The translations under genes were made by a program, and so were the position numbers. A stretch of 64,000 nucleotides of DNA from Mercurialis annua. Its lineage: Eukaryota; Streptophyta; Magnoliopsida; Malpighiales; Euphorbiaceae. The stretch is from contig NC_065577.1 of assembly GCF_937616625.2 (NCBI RefSeq), positions 27,665,501-27,729,500 of the forward strand, written 5' to 3'. Shown one piece after another: positions 48,101 to 57,050 of this stretch. The first letter of the stretch is position 1. Each line of letters opens with the position of its first letter. The notes beneath the pieces were generated by a model. It was not told where the DNA came from. It saw nothing but the letters and a program-made list of their open reading frames with translations, and ran no database searches.

Positions 48101-49762
48101 GTCCGACACATTCTTTGTCGTTGTTAATTTTCACTATTACCTGAAGATCGGTGTTTGGAGCAGCGGCTTGGATTTCGTTCATCTTATCGGTCACTTGAGC
48201 GGCGATAGTGTCATTAGGAGCAGCCATTATAACTGCAGAATAGAATATCTCGGTTAGGCGAATGATCAAAAGGGGCGAATCAAAGATAAGAAAGGTTAGG
48301 ACGAAAACTTACCAGAAGAGACTTGGTGAATTACTCGAGGTTGCTGAGGAGAGAGAAAGCTTGATAAATGCAGAGAGAGTAGGTAAGTGATGAAATGAAA
48401 TGGTATTTTTGTTAAAAGGCCAAATCAGAGGAAGCCGAAGGGTCGTGGGACCAAAACGTGGCATCGTGGAGAACAGCTGGAGATGACGTGGCTTAAAGGG
48501 GGTACCGAAAGGTTTATAGATGCGCACCCCTTTAAATTTTTTCGAACGAATTGGGCCTCAGGGATGGGCCTGGAAGTGTCGAAGGAAGGAGTAAGTGAGG
48601 AACAAGCCCAAAAATAAATGTTTCAAGCTTGTTGGGGGCATTGTTTACACCGGCCCAAATAATTATTAGATAGGAGCTTCATGTGGGCTTACAAGGGATT
48701 CGGGCCCAACGAAAAGTCTTTTACTTATTGCTTTTTCTGTTTTATAGGAATTTGTAACTCATTAGGAGTATTTTATCTTTTAGAATTTTAGTCCTAGTTG
48801 AATTAGGAGTCTTAGTTATAAGGAGCTATAAATAGCTCAGAGCTTCATTATTTTTGTATCAACAAATCAATCAATCAAAAACCAAGCCCAGTGCTTTTTA
48901 TCCCGCAATCTCCGGATTGTTTTAATTTAGGAGTAGTTTTCGGTATTAATCTCGCCTGAGTCCGTGACTCCCAGATTATTATCTTTAGATCACGTGGTTA
49001 AGTGTCTTTAACCAAACAAGCCCTGTGAATATCTGCATAGGTTCGTTAAAGTATCAAACCTCAAACCGATCCCGATTATAAATTCAAAGATTCAAGTCCG
49101 GAATATTTCCAGGCGAACACATATATTTTGTAAATCTATAGTTCCTTCGACTAATCATAACATGGTAAAGCAAAATGTAACTCGGTTATATTTTTGTTGT
49201 GCAGAGGATATATGGCACCCGAATATGCATTGTGGGGTCACTTAACGTACAAGGCAGATGTTTACAGCTTTGGCGTTGTTGCATTAGAAATTGTAGTTGG
49301 GAAAAGCAACATGAAGTATCGACCCGACGAAGATTTTGTTTGTCTCCTAGATTGGGTAACATTTCCGAATGCAACAAACATGAAATGTGAAAAGAGTTGA
49401 ACATTTTTTTACATATTTGTTGGTTATTTTCTATGCAGGCTTTGGTTGTGCAACAGAGAGGAGACCTAGTGGAGCTAGTTGACCAAACACTGGGTTCCAA
49501 CTTCAACAAGAAAGGAGCGGTTAGAATGATGAAAATAGCTTTGCTGTGCACGAATCCTTCGCCCTCGCTTAGGCCTACAATGTCGGAGGTAGTAAAAATG
49601 CTTGAAGGCGGAGCTCCTATTCCTGAATATGTAATGGGACCGAGCGTATATGGCGATGGGCTCGGGGCCTTACGAAACCAGTTCGATCATGACATAAATA
49701 CTGATGAATTAAGGTCCAAGGCAAGCTCGAGTGAAATCACACCCTGTCAGGATTTCAACTAG
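30108..49762 (+). CDS. LRR-malectin receptor-like serine/threonine kinase
   Basis: A single-pass plasma-membrane kinase of the LRR-VIII-2 group (relatives of Arabidopsis At1g07650, RFK1 and LIK1), expected to sense an extracellular ligand. Exons: 30108-30204, 30268-30391, 30475-30546, 30624-30680, 30754-30825, 30916-30987, 31075-31149, 31241-31312, 31405-31476, 31571-31642, 31731-31799, 31988-32062, 32158-32223, 34560-34625, 34725-34760, 34869-34909, 35077-35453, 35524-35719, 35834-35974, 36466-36584, 36708-36918, 37007-37241, 49205-49355, 49439-49762. All phases agree, giving 2892 nt and about 963 residues. A signal peptide is followed by about 10 LRRs on roughly 72-nt exons, a malectin domain (about 380-570), a TM helix (about 585-608) and the kinase. 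Catalytic motifs are intact: [25 protein letters not shown] (Asp about 766), DFGLAK (Asp about 784), MAPEYA. Intron 18 is GC-AG, exon 4 looks shifted, and intron 22 holds an 11.8-kb retrotransposon. Confidence 0.9.
32537..33043. mobile_element. hAT-like non-autonomous element, 507 bp, in intron 13
   Basis: It is flanked by a perfect 8-bp repeat CTCATAAT at 32529-32536 and 33044-33051, the TSD size of hAT elements. The ends are inverted repeats: CATAGTTGTTAAAGCGC on the left, and CATAGTTATCAAAAGCGC reading inward from the right. Both ends are dense in GGCGC/GCGCC motifs. There is no transposase. Confidence 0.88.
33357..34474. mobile_element. Mutator-like non-autonomous element, 1118 bp, in intron 13
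   Basis: It is flanked by a perfect 10-bp repeat GCATAATTAT at 33347-33356 and 34475-34484. The terminal inverted repeats are about 110 bp and start GAACAAAGGATCACTTTACC. The long inverted repeats and the 9-11 bp TSD class point to a Mutator-like element. There is no transposase. The interior carries an array of perfect palindromes (33625-34060). It lies in the host gene's intron between two LRR exons. Confidence 0.88.
33625..34060. repeat. array of perfect palindromes
   Basis: At least five unrelated palindromes are joined end to end. The first is centred on GGCCGGAAA/TTTCCGGCC (33625-33660), followed by ACAGACCCGCCGGTGG with its complement. A 28-bp palindrome with arms CATCTGGGTTCGCC/GGCGAACCCAGATG occurs four times perfectly (33717-33744, 33752-33779, 33786-33813, 33820-33847), with degenerate copies to about 33988. 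Then come GATGGGTTTGCC/GGCAAACCCATC and AGGAGCTGCTGCTCC/GGAGCAGCAGCTCCT. Spacers are 6-7 bp such as AGTTTTC and CGTTTTG. Confidence 0.95.
37282..37759 (+). mobile_element. 5' LTR of the Tat element
   Basis: It runs TGTTTACACC...AGGCGAACA. It differs from the 3' LTR (48642-49119) only at two G/A sites, near 37314 and 37734. A TATA box lies at 37467-37475. Confidence 0.95.
37467..37475 (+). promoter_or_regulatory. LTR TATA box
   Basis: TATAAATAG lies in a suitable position inside the LTR, and the same sequence is present at 48827-48835 in the 3' LTR. The 3' copy could drive transcription into exons 23-24 of the host gene. Confidence 0.6.
37765..37782 (+). other. primer-binding site of the Tat element
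   Basis: TGGCGACTCCACTGGGGA starts 5 bp inside the LTR. It resembles the tRNA-Arg-type sites reported for Tat/Ogre elements, from memory. A match to a tRNA 3' end was not checked. Confidence 0.75.
37791..41093 (+). CDS. Tat element gag-protease polyprotein
   Basis: About 1100 residues from the first ATG (37791). The open frame extends upstream only into the primer site, so this ATG or the one before AKDKQ is the likely start. Residues about 298-433 form the retrotransposon capsid-type gag domain ([33 protein letters not shown]). Near residue 562 is [14 protein letters not shown], a zinc-knuckle-like CX2HX4HX4C in which the second Cys is His. A basic region follows. Near residue 929 is a retropepsin-like aspartic protease with [11 protein letters not shown] as its active site, then NILLGRDW. 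The last codons overlap the pol start (ATGA at 41090-41093). Gag would assemble the particle and the protease would cut the polyproteins. Confidence 0.93.
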   Translation: MVSTKTDFKDDSRHARSIRRQQRKEGDIVDESDSDRAEAMAKDKQVNQSSKAPNTTDAEGNLPKDKVDDATDDMIDYSRQLPPSRPSLSQADFSAMRGEIAQENKQMFDGAMHQMSEVMRNIMADQTSVQRQIQGNLDGLNKAMENLGRLFSGQSAADQGYRRAEQNQTPSRFGQPGGSAEQQPNKMGYTYGSVKLLTRNEAEFSGRADHPGASSSNPQGEARPQGEATGANTQEPNTGERLYSERGDPSIYNQGQLVDMLERLGVDLRPMPRPSYMKPYPDWIDKLYPFPRGYKVPEFSLFSGEEKGQSTVEHVARFSAQCGEAAAHDFWKLRLFASSLTKMAFTWYSRLSPNSVDTWKDLEILFHEEFYRAPPDVTLADLARISQLPSESAEKYIGRFRNLRTRCSTKMSEADCVPMVVRGMSFAMREHFEGHRFRDLFELTNRVTSYERLLQEKEQRRGASKGTYYKDQLDVALVSDNEDSGSEDEVNMTEFLGTKPLECSALRKPGFVKRNKTAVVQKEYSFDLTKADDIFDALLKDGQIALSEGHTIPPSEELVGKDYCKYHNSWRHSTNNCVNFRNVVQKAINEGKLLFPTKKEADAKYVSINTVRPHFDSYLEQGQIRSKWNPRRPKPRVETDGSKWRGEKRQPQQQKRKRYNSPTADMTCPSCSTCFKVKGSDNTRKHPKTFKPKSPTEQWQRHEPQRRPATNVFKRIFRPTEETPRMTKTQKRRMQRLRQESRANHGADSAPREQHGSRPITERLGARNQADADTKSPDRRNAKVRKVWIPKIEKQAADVSAAAVVHKDDENSNGRSSYKDVLVSHHDGQLKARLPRDREVVVSHKKGMLKAWVPVVRDEYGVKVVTLPNSYKSKPGQKATLEGDVIVPEGDSADNTAVVSLSKPPTRMTRHIRPLYIKADLNGVSINRVLIDNGAGVNILPAKMLKKLGITRDQLDPTDVYMTDFAGGETPAEGYITLRIKVGRVETEEGFFVVNARSNYNILLGRDWIHSNMCIPSTMHQMLFIWRDDGEAEVVQGDPNPFGEDHNVLEARLYDEEVRNIQSLSSKGETSVPRLLVNSDRPVSVTLGGKGRSTILKDSK
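41090..44575 (+). CDS. Tat element pol: RT, two RNase H domains, integrase
   Basis: 1161 residues with no interruption. The reverse transcriptase has [10 protein letters not shown] near residue 280. A first RNase H follows ([16 protein letters not shown], from about 428). A second, archaeal-type RNase H begins near [15 protein letters not shown] (about 572), which is the hallmark of the Tat lineage. The integrase has a zinc-binding HHCC region (about 790-840, ending CEACQKFG) and the D-D-E triad in [16 protein letters not shown] and NGQAEATNK, with about 35 residues between the last two. The C-terminus has a GPF-type module ([18 protein letters not shown]). The ATG overlaps the gag-protease stop by 4 nt. 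Translation could be by reinitiation or by a -1 shift. This would copy and integrate the element. Confidence 0.95.
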   Translation: MIARHKELREKIRQLTSLYDIDSAECIYEDQEQDPTGSLRIGDIRLATGKLEDDPAQVQDDLLEINLGTDESPKPIYINAGLDEGFREQLIALLIEFRDCFAWSYEEMPGLDPDIAEHKLPLKSGFRPFRQPPRRMSREVDTLIQDEIKRLEDAKFIREAQYTEWLSNIVPVMKKNGKLRVCVDFRNLNLATPKDEYPMPVADMLIDRAAGHTILSFLDAHSGYNQVPISKEDISKTAFRCPGPIGAYEWVVMPFGLKNAGATYQRAMNKMFRGLECLEVYIDDVVIKSNTGEVHLADLRKGFERIRRNGLKMNPLKCAFGVSAGNFLGFLVHQRGVEIDKNKAKAIINAEPPKTKKQLQRLIGQINFLRRFIANTAGRLRSWSVLLRGRETDEWIWTDEQQRVFDDLKGYLAKPPVMTPPKPNKPLLLYLSAAHESLGCMLAQEDDGVERAVYYLSRGLTDTEIRYTDIEKMCLCLYFTCCKLRYYMLPVVVYVLSQTDIIKYILSKPYLRNRIGKWAIAMSEFTLVYVPQRAVKGQVLADFLADHPGITLKEETPGQVDITSFDIAVWEMWFDGSRTSQGAGAGVHIVTPLGASYQLSFRLQFECTNNQAEYEALIFGFEILAELGARAISVKGDSLLVIKQVTGEFKCESELLVRYCNKAKHLIEGFQDTRIEYTERADNGVANDLAQHGSGYKVNREFDAIERETPNLHTGAITIDERQFSVYQLDVTQDWRDELLKWFEKPDATNRRLRTLALNYVVLAGELYKKGFEGLLFRCIGPKEAMLAMAEVHEGIAGAHQAGPRMRWLIHKYGFYWPKMEQDCIRYAKGCEACQKFGPIQHVPAEDLHSIIKPWPFRGWAVDLIGKVYPGSSDGHTFVIIATCYFTKWVEAKPLKSPTQEAVIKFFKEYIVHRHGLPESITTDQGTMFTGSDISWWASQMKIKMLHSTPYYAQANGQAEATNKAIKLIVQKMIEENPRQWHVFLSEAVWANRTSQKSATGTSPFRLVYGYDAMLPMELTVTSTRRRYQCELSKEDYFDKMVIDSLDLDEERLTALDHLEAQKRRVERAYNKRVKRKAFTIGDIVWKAILPIGHKDTRLGKWSPNWEGPFIVVNKLTGGAYLLADVDGEEHDRAINGQFLKKYVPSCWEGVDRRLFGADEE
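44576..44991. other. spacer between pol and the antisense gene
   Basis: About 400 bp follow the pol stop and precede the antisense stop codon. No ORF of note is present. It probably holds the 3' end of the antisense transcript. Confidence 0.5.
44992..48227 (-). CDS. antisense plant mobile domain (PMD) protein, spliced
   Basis: The gene lies inside the Tat element, opposite to gag-pol. I infer three coding exons, 48227-46271, 46205-45772 and 45696-44992, with introns of 65 and 75 bp bounded by good GT and AG sites. The phases agree, giving 1031 residues. A 5'-UTR intron (48233-48312: GTAAGTTT to TTCTGCAG) would remove an upstream in-frame ATG, which favours the start [11 protein letters not shown]. 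Residues about 50-500 match the aminotransferase-like plant mobile domain ([53 protein letters not shown]). Exon 2 is basic then acidic and low-complexity, suggesting nuclear location. Exon 3 is a predicted coiled coil. PMD proteins such as MAIN and MAIL1 act in transposon silencing in Arabidopsis; the role of this copy is unknown. Confidence 0.82.
48233..48312 (-). other. predicted 5'-UTR intron of the antisense gene
   Basis: The minus strand has donor CTG|GTAAGTTTTC at 48312 and acceptor TTCTGCAG|TTATA just before the ATG at 48227. It removes the alternative upstream start MIIRLTE. Confidence 0.6.
48512..48519 (-). promoter_or_regulatory. candidate TATA box of the antisense gene
   Basis: The minus strand reads TCTATAAACC about 200 bp before the 5'-UTR intron donor at 48312. 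This would place the start near 48485, inside the element and outside the LTR. Confidence 0.45.
48631..48641 (+). other. purine-rich stretch before the 3' LTR (Tat element)
   Basis: GTTGGGGGCAT abuts the LTR start. It is a short, imperfect polypurine tract. Confidence 0.5.
48642..49119 (+). mobile_element. 3' LTR of the Tat element
   Basis: 478 bp, identical to the 5' LTR except for two G-to-A differences. It is followed by TSD CATAT at 49120-49124. Confidence 0.95.
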
Positions 49763-50510
49763 GTTGAGGTCGGTTGCGCGAGTGAATTAAATTTTTATTT
49801 CAATTTGAGAATTTTGAGTGATTTTAATATTTGTTTGAATGTTTATTCTTGAATATTTATTTTGATATGAACAAACAATGCACAATATTATTAGGCCATA
49901 AATAAAACAGAGACAGCTTGAGGTAATGGACATGGATATACAGAGTTGATATTAGCAACCGGTGAAATTACAACAATAACTGCATCACCTTCTTGCATTT
50001 CAAGATTCAAAACACCAACTCAGGTAGCACTTGTTAAATGTGGAAATTTGGTGAGTATCTAGAATAGGGAATTTGAATGATGTTGAAAACTGACAATGTA
50101 ATGAATCAAGCATTTTTTATTACGAACACGGTACCGCATATTTGATTATCCGATAAAATAATGAATTAAGCGTTTCTCATACTTTTCCTTGTTAGATGTT
50201 TGTTCAATTAAATTTCATTTAGATCTTTAAAAAAAATGTGCCGCTGCAGCAGCGATTGCGGCTATGACCTCGATTGAAGCATTATATCTGACCACTGATT
50301 TTAAAAGCTGCAGGAAACATTTGTAACCCATTTTCTTTTTCAGGCGAATGTAGTGAAAATATGTAGCAAGCAACCAATTCCAGAGCAGATAGAATAGTTT
50401 GGCAAAAGAGAAAGATATGAGGTTATGCATAAACACATTTCTCTGTTCTATAGGGACATTTTGAAACTGAATCATTCAGTCAGCTGATATTTCACCACAA
50501 GACTTGCCTT
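49763..50510. other. 3' flank of the receptor kinase, no gene seen
   Basis: AT-rich sequence that probably contains the 3' UTR. No separate coding sequence is supported. Confidence 0.5.
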
Positions 50511-52060
50511 AGAAATTGCACCTTCCCAGTGCTAGCCTTTAAAATACAATGGTCGAGTATGACATAATCTCATGACTAAGGATTTGAGCCATTTGTACAT
50601 CTCCCACATCAGAGTATCCACATAAAAGAGCTGTATATGTGACAATATCAGGATCCAGTCCTGTACCGATCATTTCATTCAAAACATGTAAAGCATCCTG
50701 AACGTCGTTATTTGTTTTGCAGTGTGCGTCAATTACAGCATCAGGTTTAATCCCTCATTTCACCCAAAACACGATATGCTTCCCTCATGCGATTCATTCT
50801 GCAAAATCCATATGTCATTGTTGTGTATGTTATGAGATCAGGAGTTACAACAAGGCTGAAAACATACTCCACTTTCTTCACTTCTCCTGCCCGGAAACAC
50901 GCACCAATGGCTTTACTTTACATGATTATGGAAGGATTCATTTTCAGAGCCGACATTGTCTTAAGCACCCACACAGCTTTCTCAATCTCACCTTCCAAAC
51001 ACAGGTTTCCAAGTAATTTTGAGCAAGAAGATTCCTTCACCATGTTTCCCTGCTGCTGCTCAGAAGACAGCCTAATGAAAATAACCATCAAACATGGCCA
51101 TATACAGCTTCTCTCCTTGTATGTTGTGGCTTCTGCATCCTCTACCTTGCCTCCTGCACATAAGCCTTCAATAATCATTTTATGCGTGACAGTGTCAGGT
51201 CTAACGCTGTGATTCTCCATGTGATTTAAGATGTGAAGGACCTCCATTTCTAGATTCATTTCTTTGAATATATTCAAGGCACCTTTAAGGAAGTATCCAC
51301 TGATTAAAGCAGTGTAGTTGATGAAATTTGGAAGCATCTGCTCGTGCTTCATTTGAACAAGCAATTCCGCAGCTTCTTCCACTTTCCCCAACTTGCACAA
51401 TGCGACATTGTAGCAGGCCTTATCAAACAAAACCCCCATGATCTGCTTGGATTCTTTAAATTGATTAGCCCAGCTGAGACATGCCGTGAAGAATAATAGA
51501 GTTTGTTTTGACACCATTGGATGATGAAGAGCCAGAGCCATGCAGTATGTAGATATCAAACAAAAATACACATGCACATCTGGAGTAAAGCCTTGATTTT
51601 CCATTTGATGAACGACACTCTCAGCCTCTTTCAGTTTCATCTCGTTACAGAAGCCACGAATCACAACTGTATAAGCAAACGCGTCGAAGCACTTGGAAAC
51701 CCAAATGCACGCAAACACAATCCTTCGATGCAAGTTGTATATGCAAAAACATTAGGCTTACTTCCAATGACCTTTTCTACACAAGGCCTTAACTGCAATG
51801 GCAAACGTATAATCATTAGACTCCAGTCCAACTGGCGATGGCCATATCGAGTCTGAATAGAAAATTACAGGAGAATATATCCGGGGCTCGGAAAAAACAT
51901 TCCAGCAATAGCATAGAGCTTAACCAAAGCACGAGACGCCTTAAGAAGCGGATGGGAATGTACAGAACAATATATTCCAGGTTGCTTAACTACATTAATG
52001 TCCATCAATACAGAGTCCAGTTTGTAGGAGAATGCAGCATTAGGCTTATTCCTCAACTGC
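50511..52060 (-). pseudogene. pentatricopeptide-repeat (PPR) gene remnant
   Basis: The longest open part (50918-51733) encodes several degenerate 35-residue PPR units, for example VVIRGFCNEMKLKEAESVVH, NYTALISGYFLKGALNIF and VTHKMIIEGLCAGGKVEDAE. More PPR text lies downstream in another frame (50540-50720, PDIVTYTALLCGYSDVGDV) and upstream (51740-52050). Frameshifts and stops separate the parts and no start is intact, so I call it a pseudogene. PPR proteins normally bind organellar RNA. The products of this family act in mitochondria or plastids, but this copy is probably non-functional. Confidence 0.8.
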
Positions 52061-53747
52061 TTATGTTTAGTTTAGGGTACACATGGGATGGGTTTCGACC
52101 AGAAATCAACTTAATAACCCACTCACATGCCAAACTATTTCAACTCTCCTTTTCACTTCATTACCAACCCTCCCACCGCCTCAACTTTTATATCCTAATG
52201 GAATCTGCAAATAAATTTTACACATTTTAGTTTTTCCTCTTTGAAAACCAACCCTCATTTTTAATCTTACTATCTAAAGAGTGAAGTTATGGAGGAGGAA
52301 AAAGGGATTAAGGGATCATATTGTGTAGATTAATTTGATTATAATTATATTTTTTTAATCAACACCGTTCCTTTTGTAATGAACGGTGTATATCGTGAAT
52401 ATGACTCAAATTTAAATTTAAGGGAAGTCCAATCCGAGAAAAAAATAAGGGACCATATTACTTGTTTAAATAATATTTTTTAAAATTTAATTTTTTTATT
52501 CGGTTGACTAACTTTAAAAATGGATGTAAGGACTCTCGTTAACGGAAACACAAATGAAAAGTTATATTGTTTGATTTTCAAATAAGAAGTACGAAAGTGT
52601 TAACTATGACATGTTACTAATTTGCTCTAAATTCTAGAAGGTGCAACAAATTTTATCATATATATAATATTTATATAATTTTTGAAAAACACATTAAATT
52701 TTAATTTTAAAATTTGCATTGTTTTGTTGTAAGTTTAACCACCAATTTAACTATCATTGCAACAAAAAAATTTTAATTTCGCTATTATTATAAAAATTAA
52801 AAAAATTAATTTAAATTGCCACAAATTGTATAGGTTTGGATTTTTTCACCATTAGGCCAATATTTAAAGAGAGAAAAATTATTTATTTTTAGAGACACGT
52901 TTTAAAAGTGAAAATTTATAAATTTTACAAAGATAAAATTTTATAAAAAAGACAGTACAAAAATTTTAAAGAGTGAAAATTTATAATATTTTAGAGAGAA
53001 ATAATTTTGAAGAGTGAAAATTTTTAAATTTTTAAAAAAAATAATTAGAAATTTTAGAGATGAAAAATTCTAAAGAAAATTTTAGATAAAAAATATATTG
53101 TGATAGTTTTTTTAAAAATATTTATATAAAATTTTTATAGATTAAAAAGTATTTTAAGAATAACTAAAATGAATTTTTTTTTATTAATTTTAATTATATA
53201 AAAAATGAATTAACTTTGAAATTACACCAAATACAATATTTAATTGATTTTTATTTCATTTAAAATGAATTCCATATTTAAACTTTGTAATATAAACACA
53301 AAAATTCATAGGAAATAAAATTCAAATGTTTGTATATATGGGTTTGAATTTAGTATTTGAATATTAAATTTTACATTTCAAATTTTATATTTCAAATTCA
53401 TAACTTTCAAATCTTTTGTTTGGATAATGTGAGCGGAGCGGGGTTGGGGGACCATTATGGGTGAGACCATTACATCATACCAAAAGACTGGGTTCAATGG
53501 ATAATATCAAAACTCTTGTACATAGCTTATCGACCATATCGTATTTACATGACATATTCAGTTATTTTATCTTAATCATACATGCAGTCCATAAAATAAT
53601 GTACTGGAAATATAAACAAGTTTGAAAGCGATAAAGTATGTGAAACGCGCATATATGACTCGATTTGGGACTGGCGTGTAAGGCATGTAGCATGTACTCC
53701 TAAACAAGCATCTAATCCTTGTGGTTTCTATCATGTAGCAGGCAGAG
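52061..53747. other. AT-rich intergenic stretch, no gene seen
   Basis: Very AT-rich, with repeated AAATTTTAAAG-like text at 52860-53110. No gene, tRNA or defined element was recognised. Confidence 0.6.
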
Positions 53748-55445
53748 GTGGGTGATAAGCCTCTATTTTACGTCAATTTCATGTTATTTGTATAATGTAT
53801 TTTAGTGTCTTATTGCGTAAAATAGAGAGTTTTATAATCATTTTTACCCTTTTGTAATTTTTAATATAAACTGTGAATACTTAGCATTTTTGGAATATAA
53901 TTGAATAAACAGAGTTTAAATGAAGTGAAATCCAAGCCGGATTGATTCTATCAAGTTCAAGAAAAAGAATAATGGAGAATAAAGTCTAAGTACAAGCAAT
54001 ATAGCTCTAGATCAGTCTCTGAATGTTTATATCGAAAAGCTGAAAATTCGGACATAGTTCCGTGTTCTGATCATATCTGTAGCTACAAATATCCCAATCA
54101 TGTGATTAAATACTTCATGGAAATATAAGAGACGGGTCTACTACTTTCATGAAGAAACCAAGTCCAAATTCGGGATTGAACCGGCTCAAACTTGGCCTCC
54201 AAGACGGAACACTTATGAACCAAGAATCGAATCGGCCAAAGTTTATGGATTTGGGTGAAACAGCCCCTGAACCGGCCCGGAACCGACCCACGACTTCAGG
54301 CCGGCCGAAGGCCGGTTCAGACCTCTGGAAATGTCACTCTTTTCCGAAAAATAAAGCTAGGTCGATCCTCGACCGGTGCCAAGCCGGCGTAGGTACGGAA
54401 TACAAAGAATTCAGCCGTTTTGGAAGGTTTTGGAAGTCTTGGTGAGAACTCATGGATCTTCCATATTGATCCACCTTTGGATCACACTCAAGATGTGATT
54501 TTCCTTGACTTCAAGCTCACTATGGGAAGAAAAGAGAGACTTGATCACCACTTAAACTCTCTATGGAAAGTAGAGATACTACACTTGATCATCACTCAAG
54601 ATTAGCTATGGAAAGAAGATCTCATATGGCTTGACTACCACTCCTCTTATGCCTATAAATAGGACACATTTGTGTAGAGAAAAATGAACTCTCACGTTCA
54701 CTTACACTTACATTTGTGTAAACATTTACTCTAAGATAATCTTTATCAATCATTATTTCTCTTTTCACTTCTCTTCTCATATGTTCTCAAGGTACAACAA
54801 TTTTATTGTTATTTACAATATGAAAATTGATTGCTAGACCTTTAAACTAGGATTAGGGATGTAGCCTAGTTGAAGGGGAAGTCTTGATTATGTATTAGTG
54901 CATCTCATTAATGTTGTTAAATAAGAGTTCTCTTTAAATGTCTTATAATGATCATGAATATTAAGATTAGCCACCTTAATATTTTTATCCTAGAATTCAT
55001 ATGAAGGACCTATCGGTGAAGCATGAATTTGGATCTAGAGATTTAAAAATAGAGATATGTCTAAGGAATTGTGATGGCGCTAATTGTTTTGCTTAATGGG
55101 TTTAATTAATTAACATGGTAACTGAGAAATATCTAGAATTAATTAAGCACGAATTTATATCTCGAGAGAGAATAAACATATTTTAGAAATAATTGTCATG
55201 AAAAAGCTTTTGAGATGTATTATTGCACATGATATAATTTCCCCTCGACTATGGTGAAACCCGAAATTCTAGTTGTTTTAAATCTTAATATTTTATCCAA
55301 AATATTGTCACGGCCCAAAATATTGAGCCGAGACCGGCGCTAGGGAACGGGAGTGGTAGCTCCGGAACCCGTAACAAGCCTAAAACCACTGTCAATTTTT
55401 CGCAAATATAATACAATACAATACATTCATAAACGGAAGCTAACA

Positions 55446-55448
<3 letters not shown>

Positions 55449-55498
<50 letters not shown>
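55449..55498. repeat. (AT)n microsatellite
   Basis: An uninterrupted run of about 24 AT units lies inside the nested solo LTR. It is likely to be length-polymorphic. Confidence 0.95.
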
Positions 55499-55503
<5 letters not shown>

Positions 55504-56896
55504 TACCAAAATTTACAATAACTGTTCGGAAACCTCGCGGGCTCTAGTTACCGTACCTTGTACGAACTGGCCTCGCGGTACTATATACATCAGTTAGTGT
55601 AACACAACATATCACTGGCATCTGGGCCGTGAATAAAACATAATACATATAGCCTACAAAAACATATAAACAAGACAACAAGTAACATGTACAATCAAAA
55701 TGTACTGCTGTCTAGGCCACAACTCTGTCAACACTGGACCATTACTGCAGCACTCACAGAAGTCAGAGGACTATACATACATAGCTGACTTCCGGATTCA
55801 AAACTGGCTTCTAACTAGACCCAGACGCTAAGCACCTGAAAGCATCAAAGTGAGGGGTCAGTATTTGGGAAAATACTGAGTGAGTTAGCAATTTACTAAC
55901 GGTATTATTATAAAAACATAGCATCGCATTTCAAGAAAACAATAGTATAAAATAATACATATAAACAGGTATTTGATCCGTTCGCAACTAATATCCTAAC
56001 ATGCGACACAACTTTCGAATATTCAAATCATACTGATCCAAATGGTCCGATCCGGGAGTGTTCACACTCTACCTCGTCGATCGCGACCTATCTCTTATCC
56101 CAAAGTGCGACTCCAACTCACTAGATACGGGGACTCCAGGCTACACCGTAGCCGAGTGCTCACTCGTATCAAATTCATTGTCCAACTTCGAAATTCATAT
56201 TCATATTCATATCATGTCATATCATATCATGCATGTATGTATCAATCATGTATCATATGCAAACACACTAGACTGACTCGATGCTGGTGATCATACAGCC
56301 TATTGACACCCAATAGGTAGCTAATTTCTTCGGATCGCATACTAGTTTTTCATATATAAACTTGATAGAAACATATAGCATTTAATCAAATCATATGTAA
56401 TGCGATGCATATAACAATACATGTAAATATAAAATAGCTTTAATATATAATACGCGAAAGTAAGGTGCAACTCATTGTGACTGCTATCCAATCAATGACG
56501 TGGTCGATGTAATGATATGCTCTCGCCATCCCACGTCTACTGACCTCTCTGCTCATTGACACGTCTGATACATAATAATTAACGTTTACAATTAGACGTG
56601 AATCATGTGTTTGTAGGTATAATACTTTTAAGTTCTAAGTTTAAGTTGATTGGATTCCTTTTTTAGTTCCCTCGTAAACTCGATGATCCTTACTCGTACT
56701 TACGACTTATCGAGGACTATTCCTCGTATTCGAGAATTATATAACTTTCTTAACTGAATTCTTACTTATCATATTAAAATTCATTTCTATATGTTTTATA
56801 TCCATTTCAAAACATTTGACTGAGTTTCATACCCAAATCAAGCTATCGGATGCCATTTTTTGCTCACGGAAGTCCCCCGGAGATCGGCGTCGAAGT

Positions 56897-57050
56897 AGGG
56901 CACGTCGTGCCAGCTTGGCACATCGTGCCCTTCATTTTTCATGAAGGACACGACGTGCCCTTCACTGGTGCACTTCGTGCACCCCTGTGGCGCACGTCGC
57001 GCACCAACACGACGTGCTGAAGTGCAGCACGTCGTGCACCAATCGGGTGC
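56897..57050. repeat. GC-rich palindromic block in the nested solo LTR
   Basis: Variants of GGGCACGTCGTGCC, GGTGCACTTCGTGCACC and GCAGCACGTCGTGC are repeated. Most are short inverted repeats. The position in the LTR is equivalent to the blocks in elements A and B. Confidence 0.85.

Larger units (their letters stand above)
37282..49119 (+). mobile_element. Tat-type Ty3/gypsy retrotransposon, complete, 11.8 kb
   Basis: This complete element is bounded by 478-bp LTRs and a perfect 5-bp TSD CATAT (37277-37281 and 49120-49124). It sits in intron 22 of the receptor kinase, in the same orientation. In order it has a 5' LTR, primer site, gag-protease ORF, pol ORF with a second RNase H, an antisense plant-mobile-domain gene, a purine-rich stretch and a 3' LTR. 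The second RNase H, the primer site and the extra antisense gene are features of the Tat lineage. Both sense ORFs are open over their full length, so it may be autonomous. Confidence 0.95.

Noticed and set aside
50717..51212. Plus-strand ORFs of 99 and 141 codons
   Set aside because: They lie opposite the PPR remnant and have no recognisable domain.
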